From: a virus
Length of the DNA stretch: 32,004 bases
Strand: one strand, 5' to 3'
IMG/VR virus record: IMGVR_UViG_3300009130_000088
Span: 1-32,004 of that record
Of the stretch, positions 1 to 8,513 are shown piece after piece. Both the position numbers and the translations under genes were made by a program. Position 1 is the stretch's first letter. Every line of letters starts with the position of its first letter. The notes under the pieces were generated by a model that was not told the origin of the DNA, ran no database searches, and was given only the letters and a program-made list of their open reading frames with translations.

Positions 1-645
1 ATTAAAGGTTATAATAGACCTTTTAACTTTAATGACTTCTGTAGTGCTGATATTTATCATTTAATGTTTAGAATTCATGAATTAACTTTTCCAAATAAGG
101 AAAATAAGTTAATGGCTAAATTGAAATGTAAATCGACTTCGTGTGGACATATTAATAGAATTCATACAACAAGTCAAAACCTAAAAGGATTTGAAATACC
201 TGAAGATTTGTTTTCATGGTACGATCCTCAGCAAAGATGTTTCTATATTGAACATGAAAAATTAGGAGATCCGGTAAGAATATATTTACCTACTAATGGA
301 GTAGTAAATGAACTTAGAAAATATAAAAAGAAAGAAGCTCAATCAGGAAGAAAGATCGACGAATCTTTTTATATGATTGCTCCTTATATGATTAAGGACT
401 GGAGAGACTTAGATGAAAGAAGCATCTTAAGTATTAAGAGTTCATACGATGGTTGGAGTAACGATAGATATACTGGAGTTTATAAATTCGTAGACGCTCT
501 TAAAAAGAATTCATTGAATAAAGTTCTGGGAGTATGTGAAAAATGTAAAAGTAGATTGGAGGACCATATTTTTTTGGGAGGAAGCTTCACTACAAAAGAT
601 ATTTTCATTGTTTCAGGTGGATTTAATGAATTTATTGGAGCTTAA
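1..645 (+). CDS. Baseplate hub subunit, T4 gp26-like (5' partial)
   Basis: The frame is open from the first base, so the gene begins left of the window; an in-frame ATG lies at 64, but residues before it look coding. The visible ~214 residues start with an acidic-aromatic stretch, then a Cys-x5-Cys pair (near KCKSTSCGH) and, about 120 residues later, a CEKC pair, suggesting a four-Cys zinc site. A D..Y.M.R segment followed by cysteines is reminiscent of the T4 gp26 baseplate-hub family (about 210-250 residues). It heads a run of same-strand structural-type genes. The call rests on this weak pattern and on position; another baseplate protein is possible. Its 3' end overlaps the next ORF by 20 bases. 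Confidence 0.45.
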   Translation: MKGYNRPFNFNDFCSADIYHLMFRIHELTFPNKENKLMAKLKCKSTSCGHINRIHTTSQNLKGFEIPEDLFSWYDPQQRCFYIEHEKLGDPVRIYLPTNGVVNELRKYKKKEAQSGRKIDESFYMIAPYMIKDWRDLDERSILSIKSSYDGWSNDRYTGVYKFVDALKKNSLNKVLGVCEKCKSRLEDHIFLGGSFTTKDIFIVSGGFNEFIGA

Positions 646-850
646 TGCTCGATTTGCGGTGAAGCTGCACCAAGACCTTAATACTGTATTAGATATGGAA
701 TGGTTAGATTTCTCTCTTACTTTAAATATTATTAATGACGATATAACTAAAAGTAATGAGTCAAGTCAATCAAATGTTTTAGATGTTAAACAAGTTCCTA
801 AACAAGGATCGTTTGCTGTTAATCTACCTTCTAATTTAAAACTTAAATAA
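626..850 (+). CDS. Small tail/baseplate assembly-chaperone-like protein
   Basis: This 74-residue ORF starts at ATG 626, inside the end of the hub gene. That start is chosen because AGGTGG lies about 7 bases upstream and because the longer frame (from 536) would lie almost wholly on top of the hub gene. The product has a short central segment MEWLDFSLTLNIIND, then a polar C-terminus. Small genes overlapping the end of tail genes, with an aromatic 'W-L' helix of this kind, are often tail assembly chaperones; this is inference from size and position only. A +1 or -2 frameshift would be needed to fuse it to the hub protein, and no convincing slippery site for that was found. Confidence 0.45.
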   Translation: MNLLELNARFAVKLHQDLNTVLDMEWLDFSLTLNIINDDITKSNESSQSNVLDVKQVPKQGSFAVNLPSNLKLK

Positions 851-860
851 ATAATAAAAA
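844..860 (+). promoter_or_regulatory. Late-promoter-like motif
   Basis: TAAATAAATAATAAAAA lies 12 bases before the GTG start at 873 and overlaps the previous stop codon. It is one of about 16 copies in this window; it resembles the T4 late promoter (TATAAATA). Confidence 0.6.
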
Positions 861-872
861 GATCTATTATAA

Positions 873-1901
873 GTGGAAGATTTAGAAGGTATAAATCCAA
901 TTAACGATTCTGATTCATTAGGAGAAGATTCTACATTTAGTCCTATCAATGATTCAGATTTTTCTGAACCTCAGGAGAATATATCTAGCGTAATAAATCC
1001 AGATAATTCTGAGAAAGTAGAGAGTTCAGATTCTTCTACTGTATCTTCTAATGTAGTTGGATTAGAGGAAGAATTAGTGTCTGATCAAGTATTAAATGGC
1101 CAAGACTCTACTCAATCTGACTCAATAGTAAATAATGATACTACTAATGTAAGTGAAAACGTATCAACTAGCAACATCACAAATCTTAATATCTTTGATA
1201 GTTCGGTAGTAGATAATTCAAGCTCAGCTATAAACGATTTAACATCTTCAATTAATAACTTAGTATCTAGTAACAATATTACAAATGAACTAATTCAAGA
1301 AGGAGGTTCTGTTTCTACTATAAATGACACTGTTGTGAATAATTCTAATGCAACTACATTAATAGATAATAACACAGTTAACTCTGAAGATATTGACAAT
1401 AACGTTACAGTAAACGAAGGAAGTTCTATTGAATCTGTTTTAAATATAATAAACGATAAAACTGATTCTATTGTAAATACTACTTCAGACGTATCTAACT
1501 CTCTTGATGTAATCAACAATACTATTTCTAGCCAGTCATTAGATAATACTTTTGTTGAGAATACTTCTCAAGATGTATCTAATGCTAATTCAACATCAGT
1601 ATCTAAGAGCAATCTTAACGTTAGTAAAGAAGTATTTCCTATTAACGCAGAAACTAACAATGTTACCGTTAATAATGTTAACGATAAAGAAGATTCTAAA
1701 AATGATTCTGATTCACAGGTTAGCAACAATACATCAAATACTAATACAACTACTATAATTAATAATAACTCACCTCAAGATGACCAAAAGAAGCCTGAGG
1801 AACAAATAAATGTAAATGTTGATATGGCTTCAGTAGTTGCTGCTATATCGAGATTAGAACGATTATTAACTAGCACTTTAGACGTGCGTATTAAACAATA
1901 A
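873..1901 (+). CDS. Asn/Ser/Thr/Asp-rich low-complexity phage protein
   Basis: A 342-residue protein with a GTG start just downstream of a late-promoter-like motif. Residues 1-300 are almost entirely Asn, Ser, Thr, Asp and Val in irregular near-repeats (INDS, NNTI, SNIT types) without Cys or Trp, and probably lack a compact fold. The last ~30 residues change character to a short amphipathic helix ending LERLLTSTLDVRIKQ, a style of ending seen at the C-termini of some tape-measure and hub proteins. Two bases separate it from the next gene, so they are co-transcribed. I do not recognise a family. It could be a tail or baseplate component with an elastic region, or a decoy adhesin. Confidence 0.7.
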   Translation: MEDLEGINPINDSDSLGEDSTFSPINDSDFSEPQENISSVINPDNSEKVESSDSSTVSSNVVGLEEELVSDQVLNGQDSTQSDSIVNNDTTNVSENVSTSNITNLNIFDSSVVDNSSSAINDLTSSINNLVSSNNITNELIQEGGSVSTINDTVVNNSNATTLIDNNTVNSEDIDNNVTVNEGSSIESVLNIINDKTDSIVNTTSDVSNSLDVINNTISSQSLDNTFVENTSQDVSNANSTSVSKSNLNVSKEVFPINAETNNVTVNNVNDKEDSKNDSDSQVSNNTSNTNTTTIINNNSPQDDQKKPEEQINVNVDMASVVAAISRLERLLTSTLDVRIKQ

Positions 1902-1902
1902 T

Positions 1903-2148
1903 ATGGAAAAATACGATTACTCAAAACACAAGAAAGATTTAACTAATCTTGCTAATGAATATTTAAAAGCTGATCATTACTTAGGTCAGATAGAAAAAGA
2001 ATTAGCTAGACTTAGAAACTTAAAAGATCAGGCTTCTCATAATATAGTTAGCCTTAAATCACAAGAAAACGAACTTATAAATAAAATAGAAGAAGAATCT
2101 GGTGAAAAAGTAACTCCGGATATTCTAATGAGTATCATAAAAGATTAA
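1903..2148 (+). CDS. Small coiled-coil protein
   Basis: An 81-residue, highly charged, mostly helical protein. Heptad-like spacing of Leu/Ile runs through residues 10-65 (LGQIEKELARLRNLKDQ), predicting one coiled coil with a short C-terminal helix. No signal peptide or membrane segment. It sits 2 bases after the low-complexity gene and 3 bases before the next ORF, in a tight structural-type operon. It may be an assembly factor or minor baseplate component; no family recognised. Confidence 0.7.
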   Translation: MEKYDYSKHKKDLTNLANEYLKADHYLGQIEKELARLRNLKDQASHNIVSLKSQENELINKIEEESGEKVTPDILMSIIKD

Positions 2149-2151
2149 AAT

Positions 2152-2931
2152 ATGAAAAGAGCAAAGGAAATATTAATTGTTGTATTGATTCTATTACTAA
2201 TTGGTGCGCATTTTAAAAATCAATTTGATAGAAATAAGCTTAGAGGTCAAATTGACGAGGCTAATAAGCACGTCTTAGCTTTAGATAAAACTAAAAAAGA
2301 GGCAGAAGGTCAATATGCTAAATTAGTAGATAATTATCAAACTGAAAAAGATTTAAATAAGGCAGTATCAGAGTCTAATAAAGAATTATATAAGACAATT
2401 AAGGATAAAGATGAAAGAATCTTAAGCTTAAAAAAAGCTATTATAAGTTTACAAGAAGCTGAATCTGAAGGTAGTGTTACTGTAAATGAAAAAGATTCGT
2501 CTATTTTAGAATTAACTCTTAGATACCCTGATCCAGATAGCTCGTTTATTAATTGGGATGGATCAATATCTATGTTAGATTATAAATACAGCGGAAAATG
2601 GTCATTTGGAAGCCTTCCTTTACAAATAGTTTTAACTGAAACTGAAAGAGGAATGTGGAACTCTAGATTAATTGGACCTAATTGGCTTAAAGTAGATTCA
2701 ATGGAAATCAAGAGTTTACCTAAAGAAGAAATAGCAGACGTTAAAAAGTTTAGATTTGGATTAATTGCCGGAGGCGGAATTAGCTCAAGTTTAGACGTTA
2801 ATCAAGGTTACGCAATAAGAGCAGGAGGAGGCTTCTACTTTAACAATGAAATGTTAATATTTAATGCGTCGACTAGAAATATAATAGGTTTAGAATATTA
2901 CCATAGATTCGGAAGCTACAAAAATAAATAG
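2152..2931 (+). CDS. Membrane-anchored coiled-coil protein with C-terminal beta domain
   Basis: The 259-residue product begins with a short basic segment and one membrane helix (residues 6-22, ILIVVLILLLIGAHF), followed by a coiled coil (about 30-105) and a mixed domain with aromatic and Gly-rich strands. The end (about 200-259) reads like beta hairpins: FGLIAGGGISSS, YAIRAGGGFYF, GLEYYHRFG. The architecture (N-terminal anchor, periplasmic coiled coil, globular end) would suit an inner-membrane spanin or a periplasm-spanning protein. The Gly-rich end resembles small outer-membrane-barrel hairpins. Its place among structural genes leaves a virion role open. Function is not established. Confidence 0.65.
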   Translation: MKRAKEILIVVLILLLIGAHFKNQFDRNKLRGQIDEANKHVLALDKTKKEAEGQYAKLVDNYQTEKDLNKAVSESNKELYKTIKDKDERILSLKKAIISLQEAESEGSVTVNEKDSSILELTLRYPDPDSSFINWDGSISMLDYKYSGKWSFGSLPLQIVLTETERGMWNSRLIGPNWLKVDSMEIKSLPKEEIADVKKFRFGLIAGGGISSSLDVNQGYAIRAGGGFYFNNEMLIFNASTRNIIGLEYYHRFGSYKNK

Positions 2932-2936
2932 TATTA

Positions 2937-4916
2937 ATGGCACAGAGTAGATTTATTAGTTTAAGTTCTTATTGTTTAGTAGAATACATAGCAGAGCCTC
3001 TAGGTTCTCCTAATTTCTTAAATGAGGATATTACCTTACTTACTAACAGTGAGACAGGAATCAACCAGATTTATAATAACGACGGTTCGTATTCTATAAC
3101 TAGAAATATAAAGGATTTAACCGTAACTGGAATAGGAGGAAATAAGTTAGCTTACTTAGATTCAGAAAAGAGTCCTAATTATGTAGATTTCGATGGCAAC
3201 TTAACTGAGACTGCTCTTAACGGATATAATGCCGTTTACGATAAAGTAAGATTTCACTTTATCTCAGGTTTCGATTTTGAAGGATTTGAAGCTTTAATAT
3301 TAAGCATTAGAAATACTCAGAATAACGGTATCACTAATATATTCGCAAACGTATTAGTTGCACCTGAAACTATTGATGAGTTAATCACGTTTAACACTAA
3401 GCCTATTTTCTTATCTGATTCTCTTTACGACAGATATATTGATATTAAAGTTCCTTCAGTTAAGAATATAAACGAGGAGTTTAGATTATCTCCTTCTCCT
3501 GAAAATACTATAGCTGCATTAATATCGCCAACTGATGCTGGATACAGTGGATTCATCTACAATAATCCAATAGATATTAGTTTATCTGAGTGTGGAAAGA
3601 GAGAAAAATTAGATACTAACACTAATACTAAATTTGATGTATTTGAAGTTACTGAAAATTACGACTCTTCAGTATCTCAAACTAATGAATTTGACGAAGT
3701 AGGAGCAGAAGTTCAAGAATCTACGAACGGAGACTTCATTGAATATTATCTAACATATAACGCAGGATTCCCTGAAGAGTTAATCTCTATTTTAAATAGA
3801 AGAAATCCTCAAGACGATTGGATTATAATTCACCAATTAAGCGTATTTGAGCAAGTTGGAAGTGCGTTCATAAATACTTCTAGACAGGTAATATTCCAAG
3901 AAGACAGTTTTGACGAACCTCTAGTTTATAGACCAGTTCTTAAGAACGCAGGGAGTGCAATCAGTATGTCAATAGATTTATTATGTAGACTTACAAATAA
4001 AAGAACTGGAGAACAAATAATAAGAGAAGCATCTTTTTCTTTACTTTCTCCTAAGAAATACGGAAAGAGTTTAGTTAATATTCCTTTAACTGACGAACCT
4101 CAATCTCAAAGAATATACAATAAGATAATTAAGAAGAACTTTGAATCTACAAAGCTTTTCATTGAGCCTACTTTTGCTCCTGGTTTTGACGGAGAAACTG
4201 TTAGCGAGCTTGAATTAACAAAATCAGTAGAATATGTTCCAGTGTTCTTTAGCAACAATAACATATCGATCTCTAACAACAGTGGAATCCTTAAAGATTC
4301 GGACATATCGGATTCTGTTGTTTTCGGACCAGGAAAGCTTAGATTTATTATGTCCCCATTTGATAACTCTCTTAAGTTTAAATTGTTCAATGTAATAAAT
4401 TCTAAACTTGTTCCTTTAGATCTTAACTTAAACGCTTCTAAATATAGACTTGTTTTTGACACTGACGGTGGAAAGGTTTCTATAGATAATATGACAAGTG
4501 ATAGTGATGAAAATCTATCTATTGGAGAAATATCTTTTAAAGTATCTAAAAAACAAAGTGAATCTATTGTAACTTCTCTTAAAAAGACTATGTATTTAAC
4601 ATCAGTTGCTCAAGAAGGTACTGAAACTTTAATGTACTCTGGAGAATGGAGATTATCTGAGAATCAAAGTGATGTAGATTCTGCGATAGCTCAAGCTAGA
4701 GAAGAGTCTGAAGATAGACAATCTAAAGAAGATCAGATTACTGAATTAGAGAATAAAGTAGCAGAGTTAGAAAATAGCGATACTGAAAAACTAGACGCCA
4801 GCAATTTAAGTCCAGTTAAGAAAGTAGCACCTGCTTCGGTAGTTAATAAAATAGGAATGAAAAATCCTAAAAAGATTAGAACTAACATATCAAACGCCGG
4901 TAGAAAATCTAAGTAA
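2937..4916 (+). CDS. Large phage structural protein (unassigned)
   Basis: A 659-residue protein without signal peptide or membrane helix, mostly beta-type sequence with many FxxY and Gly/Asn turns. A coiled coil (about 591-615, QITELENKVAELENS) is followed by a Lys/Arg-rich, probably disordered tail to residue 659. Size, beta content and location after hub-type genes suggest a baseplate, tail or neck component. It ends 45 bases before the next gene, which has its own late-promoter-like motif. No family recognised. Confidence 0.7.
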   Translation: MAQSRFISLSSYCLVEYIAEPLGSPNFLNEDITLLTNSETGINQIYNNDGSYSITRNIKDLTVTGIGGNKLAYLDSEKSPNYVDFDGNLTETALNGYNAVYDKVRFHFISGFDFEGFEALILSIRNTQNNGITNIFANVLVAPETIDELITFNTKPIFLSDSLYDRYIDIKVPSVKNINEEFRLSPSPENTIAALISPTDAGYSGFIYNNPIDISLSECGKREKLDTNTNTKFDVFEVTENYDSSVSQTNEFDEVGAEVQESTNGDFIEYYLTYNAGFPEELISILNRRNPQDDWIIIHQLSVFEQVGSAFINTSRQVIFQEDSFDEPLVYRPVLKNAGSAISMSIDLLCRLTNKRTGEQIIREASFSLLSPKKYGKSLVNIPLTDEPQSQRIYNKIIKKNFESTKLFIEPTFAPGFDGETVSELELTKSVEYVPVFFSNNNISISNNSGILKDSDISDSVVFGPGKLRFIMSPFDNSLKFKLFNVINSKLVPLDLNLNASKYRLVFDTDGGKVSIDNMTSDSDENLSIGEISFKVSKKQSESIVTSLKKTMYLTSVAQEGTETLMYSGEWRLSENQSDVDSAIAQAREESEDRQSKEDQITELENKVAELENSDTEKLDASNLSPVKKVAPASVVNKIGMKNPKKIRTNISNAGRKSK

Positions 4917-4941
4917 ATTGGTTGAAATATCCAATTTTTTA

Positions 4942-4960
4942 AAGATAAATAAAATAAAAT
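4942..4960 (+). promoter_or_regulatory. Late-promoter-like motif
   Basis: AAGATAAATAAAATAAAAT ends 1 base before the ATG at 4962. This is the GATAAATAAAATAAAA variant, also seen before 31198 and on the minus strand at 12869-12888. Confidence 0.6.
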
Positions 4961-4961
4961 A

Positions 4962-6557
4962 ATGTTAACAGCTATGAAGGATTTTATCCAAAAAGTATTA
5001 ACTGAACTTAACGAGAACGAAAAAATTAACGCTAACTCTTTAGTTAAGATGGTAGTTGAGTCAGCTAACAAGTCTATTTCTAACAAAGAGAACGTTGAAT
5101 CGATTTATAAACAACTTAAAGGTGACTTATCAAAAATTAACGAACATTTAAACGACCAAACTATTGGTATTTTATTAGGTCAATTTGATAAGAACGAAGA
5201 AACTACAGATGCAGTCATCGGAAGAATGGCTAAGATGGGAGATTTAAAATCTGAAATCGCATCTATTAAAGAATCTAACGCATGCTCTAACCCAGTTATT
5301 GCAGCGTCAGTAGAAAGATTTGAATCAATGTTAGAATCTACAGTTGAATTCAAGTTATACCCTTCATTCATTCAGGAATTTTCAAAATATTCTACAGAAT
5401 CAGCTGTTAAAGAATCAGTAGAAAACATTTCTAGATTATTAGAAGCTAACGCTGAAGATTTCGAAGTATTATTTAATATTTACGAAATGTCTGGAATTCA
5501 CTCAGCTTTATATGCAGGAGTAATTGAAGAATTAAAAGAGATGTTAGTTAACGAAGCTTATTCAGCTGATGTTATTGATTTAAAATTCGGAAAGACTAAC
5601 TTACCAATGGTTAAATCTTTAGTTAACAATCTTAAAGTTTTAGAATCTAAAAGAAGTGGAGAATTTACTTTAGGAAATGGAGATGCTAATAACTCGATTG
5701 AAGATGTTATTGCTCCAACTCTTAGCTTAGAAGAAGGAACTATTATTTCTTACATTGATGATAGATTCATGAAAGTTGAAGAATCTACTGAAGAATTAGA
5801 AGGAGATAATATCCATATTAACGAGTCAGGTTTTGCTATTTCAACAGTTAATCCTGCAGAAGTTAAAGAAGCTCATTCAGATTTCTACGCATTATGTGAA
5901 GCATTTGCAACATTAGGATTCAAACAAGAAGGTAACATTGTTTCTTCAAGCGCTGTTAGAAACTTCAAAATTGGATTCGCATTTAACGAGTCTAAAGAAT
6001 TAGAAACTTACATCAACGATACTAAAGTAGATAAAGCTGAAAATATTAATTTAACTGAAGCTTTAGCAATGGAATCTGATGAAGTTAAGAAGTTTGTTAA
6101 TACAATCTTTGAAAACGCAGCTAGTATTCTTAATCTTAAGTTTATTAAGAACGTATCTAACGTTGCTACTTTAGCTGAAAGTACTATTTTCGAATTAAAC
6201 GGAAACTTCTTCTTATGTAAGAAGGTTGATTCAGCAAATAGAGAATGGTCTAAAGTTGATGAACACGAAATGTTTACATACTTTAAAGAAAACTACAACT
6301 ACGATATTAGCGCTATCTATAGTAATGCTATTAACGAAGCTGAAGAAAGATTAAAAGCAATCGAATTAAGAAAAGCAACTATTACTGAGAATATTTCTAA
6401 ATTAGAAGGATCAGTAGTTGAATTAGATGAAGCTTTACAATCTAAGAACTTAAAGAAAGAAGCTATTCCTCAATTAGAGAAATTAAAAGAAGGAATTGCT
6501 AAGAACATTGCAACTTTAAAAGAAGAATTTATTGAATTAGAATTATCTAAGAAGTAA
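4962..6557 (+). CDS. Probable abundant virion protein
   Basis: A 531-residue acidic, mainly helical protein with no membrane segment and a C-terminal coiled coil (about 450-531). Codon choice is notably uniform (Asn AAC, Leu TTA, Glu GAA), as in highly expressed phage genes, and it has its own late-type promoter and a strong terminator after it. The N-terminus (MLTAMKDFIQKVLTELNE) faintly resembles the capsid-targeting-like motif seen in other genes here, with a possible second start at Met5 (4974). It may be a head or core component, but no family is recognised and a tail role is not excluded. Confidence 0.7.
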   Translation: MLTAMKDFIQKVLTELNENEKINANSLVKMVVESANKSISNKENVESIYKQLKGDLSKINEHLNDQTIGILLGQFDKNEETTDAVIGRMAKMGDLKSEIASIKESNACSNPVIAASVERFESMLESTVEFKLYPSFIQEFSKYSTESAVKESVENISRLLEANAEDFEVLFNIYEMSGIHSALYAGVIEELKEMLVNEAYSADVIDLKFGKTNLPMVKSLVNNLKVLESKRSGEFTLGNGDANNSIEDVIAPTLSLEEGTIISYIDDRFMKVEESTEELEGDNIHINESGFAISTVNPAEVKEAHSDFYALCEAFATLGFKQEGNIVSSSAVRNFKIGFAFNESKELETYINDTKVDKAENINLTEALAMESDEVKKFVNTIFENAASILNLKFIKNVSNVATLAESTIFELNGNFFLCKKVDSANREWSKVDEHEMFTYFKENYNYDISAIYSNAINEAEERLKAIELRKATITENISKLEGSVVELDEALQSKNLKKEAIPQLEKLKEGIAKNIATLKEEFIELELSKK

Positions 6558-6613
6558 TGAGAAACAATATTCTATTATCAGTCCTATTATCAGTCGCATT
6601 TTTATTGATGTAG
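6557..6613 (+). CDS. Possible 18-residue hydrophobic peptide
   Basis: An ATG overlapping the preceding stop (TAATG) opens an 18-codon frame, MRNNILLSVLLSVAFLLM, that looks like an isolated signal peptide or tiny membrane peptide. It lies before the terminator. With only 18 codons, chance cannot be excluded; coupling to the upstream stop is the only support. Confidence 0.2.
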   Translation: MRNNILLSVLLSVAFLLM

Positions 6614-6647
6614 GGCCAGGATATTGAATAAACTAAAATAACATTAG

Positions 6648-6675
6648 AATCCCTGGTTTTTACCAGGGATTTTTG
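6648..6675 (+). terminator. Rho-independent terminator
   Basis: ATCCCTGG and CCAGGGAT form an 8-bp stem around a TTTTTA loop, followed by TTTTG. It closes the structural operon. Confidence 0.8.
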
Positions 6676-6696
6676 TATATAAAAACACCAGTTAAA

Positions 6697-6867
6697 ATGG
6701 ACGAGATTACGATCAGAACAATAATGGAGTGGGATCGACAGGGAATTATCGATTACATTATTACTAATACTGAAACTAATGTTGAGGATTCTGATAAACT
6801 TTTGAGTATTATTAAGTATAATATGAAAAAGAATTACGATGGAGAAATCGATATTAGAAAAAGCTAA
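6697..6867 (+). CDS. Small hypothetical protein
   Basis: A 56-residue protein beginning MDEITIRTIMEWDRQG. The ATG at 6697 is preferred over a TTG at 6673, which falls in the terminator tract. Helical and charged, with no cysteines. It overlaps the following DUF6378 gene by 29 bases, so the two may be translationally coupled. No family recognised. Confidence 0.55.
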   Translation: MDEITIRTIMEWDRQGIIDYIITNTETNVEDSDKLLSIIKYNMKKNYDGEIDIRKS

Positions 6868-7108
6868 TCAAATAGTAAACAATAGATCTGAAGAAGCAGA
6901 TAGACAGTATGGACCGTTCTCAGAAGGAATGGATAGAGCTGCTATGATCTTTAATGGAATGACTGGTTTAAACGTAACTGGAAAAGAGATGTACAAAGCA
7001 TTGATCGCTTTAAAGTTCTCTAGAGAGTCCTACAATCACAAAGAAGATAATTTATTAGACGCTGCTGCGTATATTCAAGGATTAGATAACTACGAAAACG
7101 GAAAATAA
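6839..7108 (+). CDS. DUF6378-like phage protein
   Basis: An 89-residue all-helical protein. The pattern ILEKANQIV...DRQYGP...RAAMIFNGMTGLNVTG...ALIALKFSRES..HKEDNLLDAAAY matches what I know of DUF6378, a family common in phages, with the DR.YG and K.DN..DAAAY blocks at residues ~21-25 and ~66-77. All-alpha folds with acidic motifs of this sort occur in MazG-like nucleotide pyrophosphohydrolases, but that activity is speculative here. It overlaps the upstream small gene and lies 1 base before the glycosyltransferase-like gene. Confidence 0.7.
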   Translation: MEKSILEKANQIVNNRSEEADRQYGPFSEGMDRAAMIFNGMTGLNVTGKEMYKALIALKFSRESYNHKEDNLLDAAAYIQGLDNYENGK

Positions 7109-7109
7109 G

Positions 7110-8135
7110 ATGGAAGCTAAAATTGCAATCACTTCAGTACTAGCAAACTTAACTTATAACGATAAAAACCACAGAGGTTTAGAGGCAATGTTCTTTAAAA
7201 AGATGATGGAAGATCGTGGAGGAGAAGTTCAAGTTGTAGGTAAAAAGAATAGAAATACTAAAGATTTAGATTTTTATATTGACTATACTGAGACTGATTT
7301 TTCAGAATTTGATGTAGTAGTAATTCAATTAAGTACTCCTAACTTCTTTGGAGGACAGATGGGAGAACATTGCGAGAAAATCTGTAATGATTTAGCTAAA
7401 TTCAAAGGTAAGATCTTCATGTTAGTTAATGATCCAAGAATACCTCCTTTAAATTATGCAGAGATCATTTCAAAAAGATTTGATTTATGTACAGAATCAG
7501 TAGATGCATGGAATGATATTATTGAGAATGCGACTTACTTATTCTCAGGATCTAAGATTGAAAAATTCTTAGGATGGGAGCCAAAGAATTGGAAACATGT
7601 TGACTGGTTCACTTATATCTTTAAGCATAGATTTACATCAGACTCTAAGTTTGACATCTATAGTGAAGCCCAGGATATTGAAAAAGAATGGGATTTAGTT
7701 TACTTTGGAGATAAAAGAGGATCCTTTAGAGAGAAGCAACTTAGAAAATATTTTCCAGAAGATACAAATAACCTTAAAATCGGATATAAATCTGATAAAG
7801 TACCAGGAACCTTTATTAAGAAACTTAAACATGACGAGCTAATGGCAACGTTAGATAAAGTTAAAGTTTCATTCATTACTGGAGATGAGGAACATTTAGA
7901 TAACGTTACTACTTATAGATTCTATGAGACGTTAGCATCTAATTGTTTAGCCGCTATTCAAATAGAATACGATCCAGAAAAGAAATTAATTCAAGATCCA
8001 GTATTAAGAGATCTTTTATATGTTGAATCTCAAGAGGATATTAAGAAGCTTATAGCTGCATATTCTCCCGATTTAATCAATAGGCAAAAGGCAGAGCTTA
8101 GAAGATTATTTAAGCTTGATAAAGTTACTGCATAA
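7110..8135 (+). CDS. Glycosyltransferase-like protein (GT-B type, possible DNA or surface modification)
   Basis: A 341-residue cytosolic protein. The N-terminal half has alternating strands and helices (FDVVVIQLSTPNFFGG, GKIFMLVNDPRIPP). The C-terminal half includes DLVYFGDKRGSFREKQL and, near residues 265-284, VTTYRFYETLASNC. A Tyr/Arg-x-x-E-x-L-x-x-x-C run there resembles the sugar-nucleotide-binding end of GT-B glycosyltransferases. Length is close to T4 alpha- and beta-glucosyltransferases (351-400 residues), so glucosylation of modified phage DNA is one possibility, but no hydroxymethylase gene is visible here and no catalytic residue can be assigned with confidence. Confidence 0.5.
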   Translation: MEAKIAITSVLANLTYNDKNHRGLEAMFFKKMMEDRGGEVQVVGKKNRNTKDLDFYIDYTETDFSEFDVVVIQLSTPNFFGGQMGEHCEKICNDLAKFKGKIFMLVNDPRIPPLNYAEIISKRFDLCTESVDAWNDIIENATYLFSGSKIEKFLGWEPKNWKHVDWFTYIFKHRFTSDSKFDIYSEAQDIEKEWDLVYFGDKRGSFREKQLRKYFPEDTNNLKIGYKSDKVPGTFIKKLKHDELMATLDKVKVSFITGDEEHLDNVTTYRFYETLASNCLAAIQIEYDPEKKLIQDPVLRDLLYVESQEDIKKLIAAYSPDLINRQKAELRRLFKLDKVTA

Positions 8136-8149
8136 AATAATTTAACACT

Positions 8150-8227
8150 ATGATGCCAGCATTAGGAATAGGAGCATGGTGGTTAGTTTTAACCGTTACT
8201 CTAATAGTAGTAAAAAAACCTAAATAA
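8150..8227 (+). CDS. 25-residue membrane peptide
   Basis: MMPALGIGAWWLVLTVTLIV followed by VKKPK is one membrane helix with a basic tail. It fills the gap between two genes exactly: it starts 15 bases after one stop and ends 1 base before the next ATG, which favours a real gene. Topology is probably N-out/C-in by the positive-inside rule. Function unknown. Confidence 0.5.
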   Translation: MMPALGIGAWWLVLTVTLIVVKKPK

Positions 8228-8228
8228 T

Positions 8229-8468
8229 ATGGAGCACGTAAAAGTAGAATCACTTAGAGGACAGTCATATGGATTAACTGAAGACCAGTTAATGTCTATA
8301 GAAGAAGTTATTAATTATCATGATAGTACTTGTGAGATTTTATCTAGAGACTTGTTTGAAGATGAAATTGGAAAGAAGTTAACTAAGAATGGACCTTTCA
8401 TTTCATGGACTTCTACTAATAGTGAAAAGTATATATATCCTCATTGTAAGAAGAACCGCTGGTTCTAA
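8229..8468 (+). CDS. Small hypothetical protein
   Basis: A 79-residue soluble protein, acidic in the first half and more basic near the end (IYPHCKKNRWF). It has two cysteines but no recognisable zinc knuckle. It follows the 25-residue membrane peptide by 1 base, so they are likely co-translated. No family recognised. Confidence 0.55.
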   Translation: MEHVKVESLRGQSYGLTEDQLMSIEEVINYHDSTCEILSRDLFEDEIGKKLTKNGPFISWTSTNSEKYIYPHCKKNRWF

Positions 8469-8486
8469 TTAAAACAAACTATAGGT

Positions 8487-8504
8487 CAAATAAATAATAA
8501 AAAA
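8487..8504 (+). promoter_or_regulatory. Late-promoter-like motif
   Basis: CAAATAAATAATAAAAAA lies 9 bases upstream of the ATG at 8514. Confidence 0.6.
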
Positions 8505-8513
8505 CTATAGTTT

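Noticed and set aside
536-645. A programmed frameshift fusing the hub gene to the small downstream ORF
   Set aside because: A T_TTT_TTG heptamer exists near 570-576, but a -1 slip leads to the wrong frame; +1 or -2 would be needed and no other support is seen.
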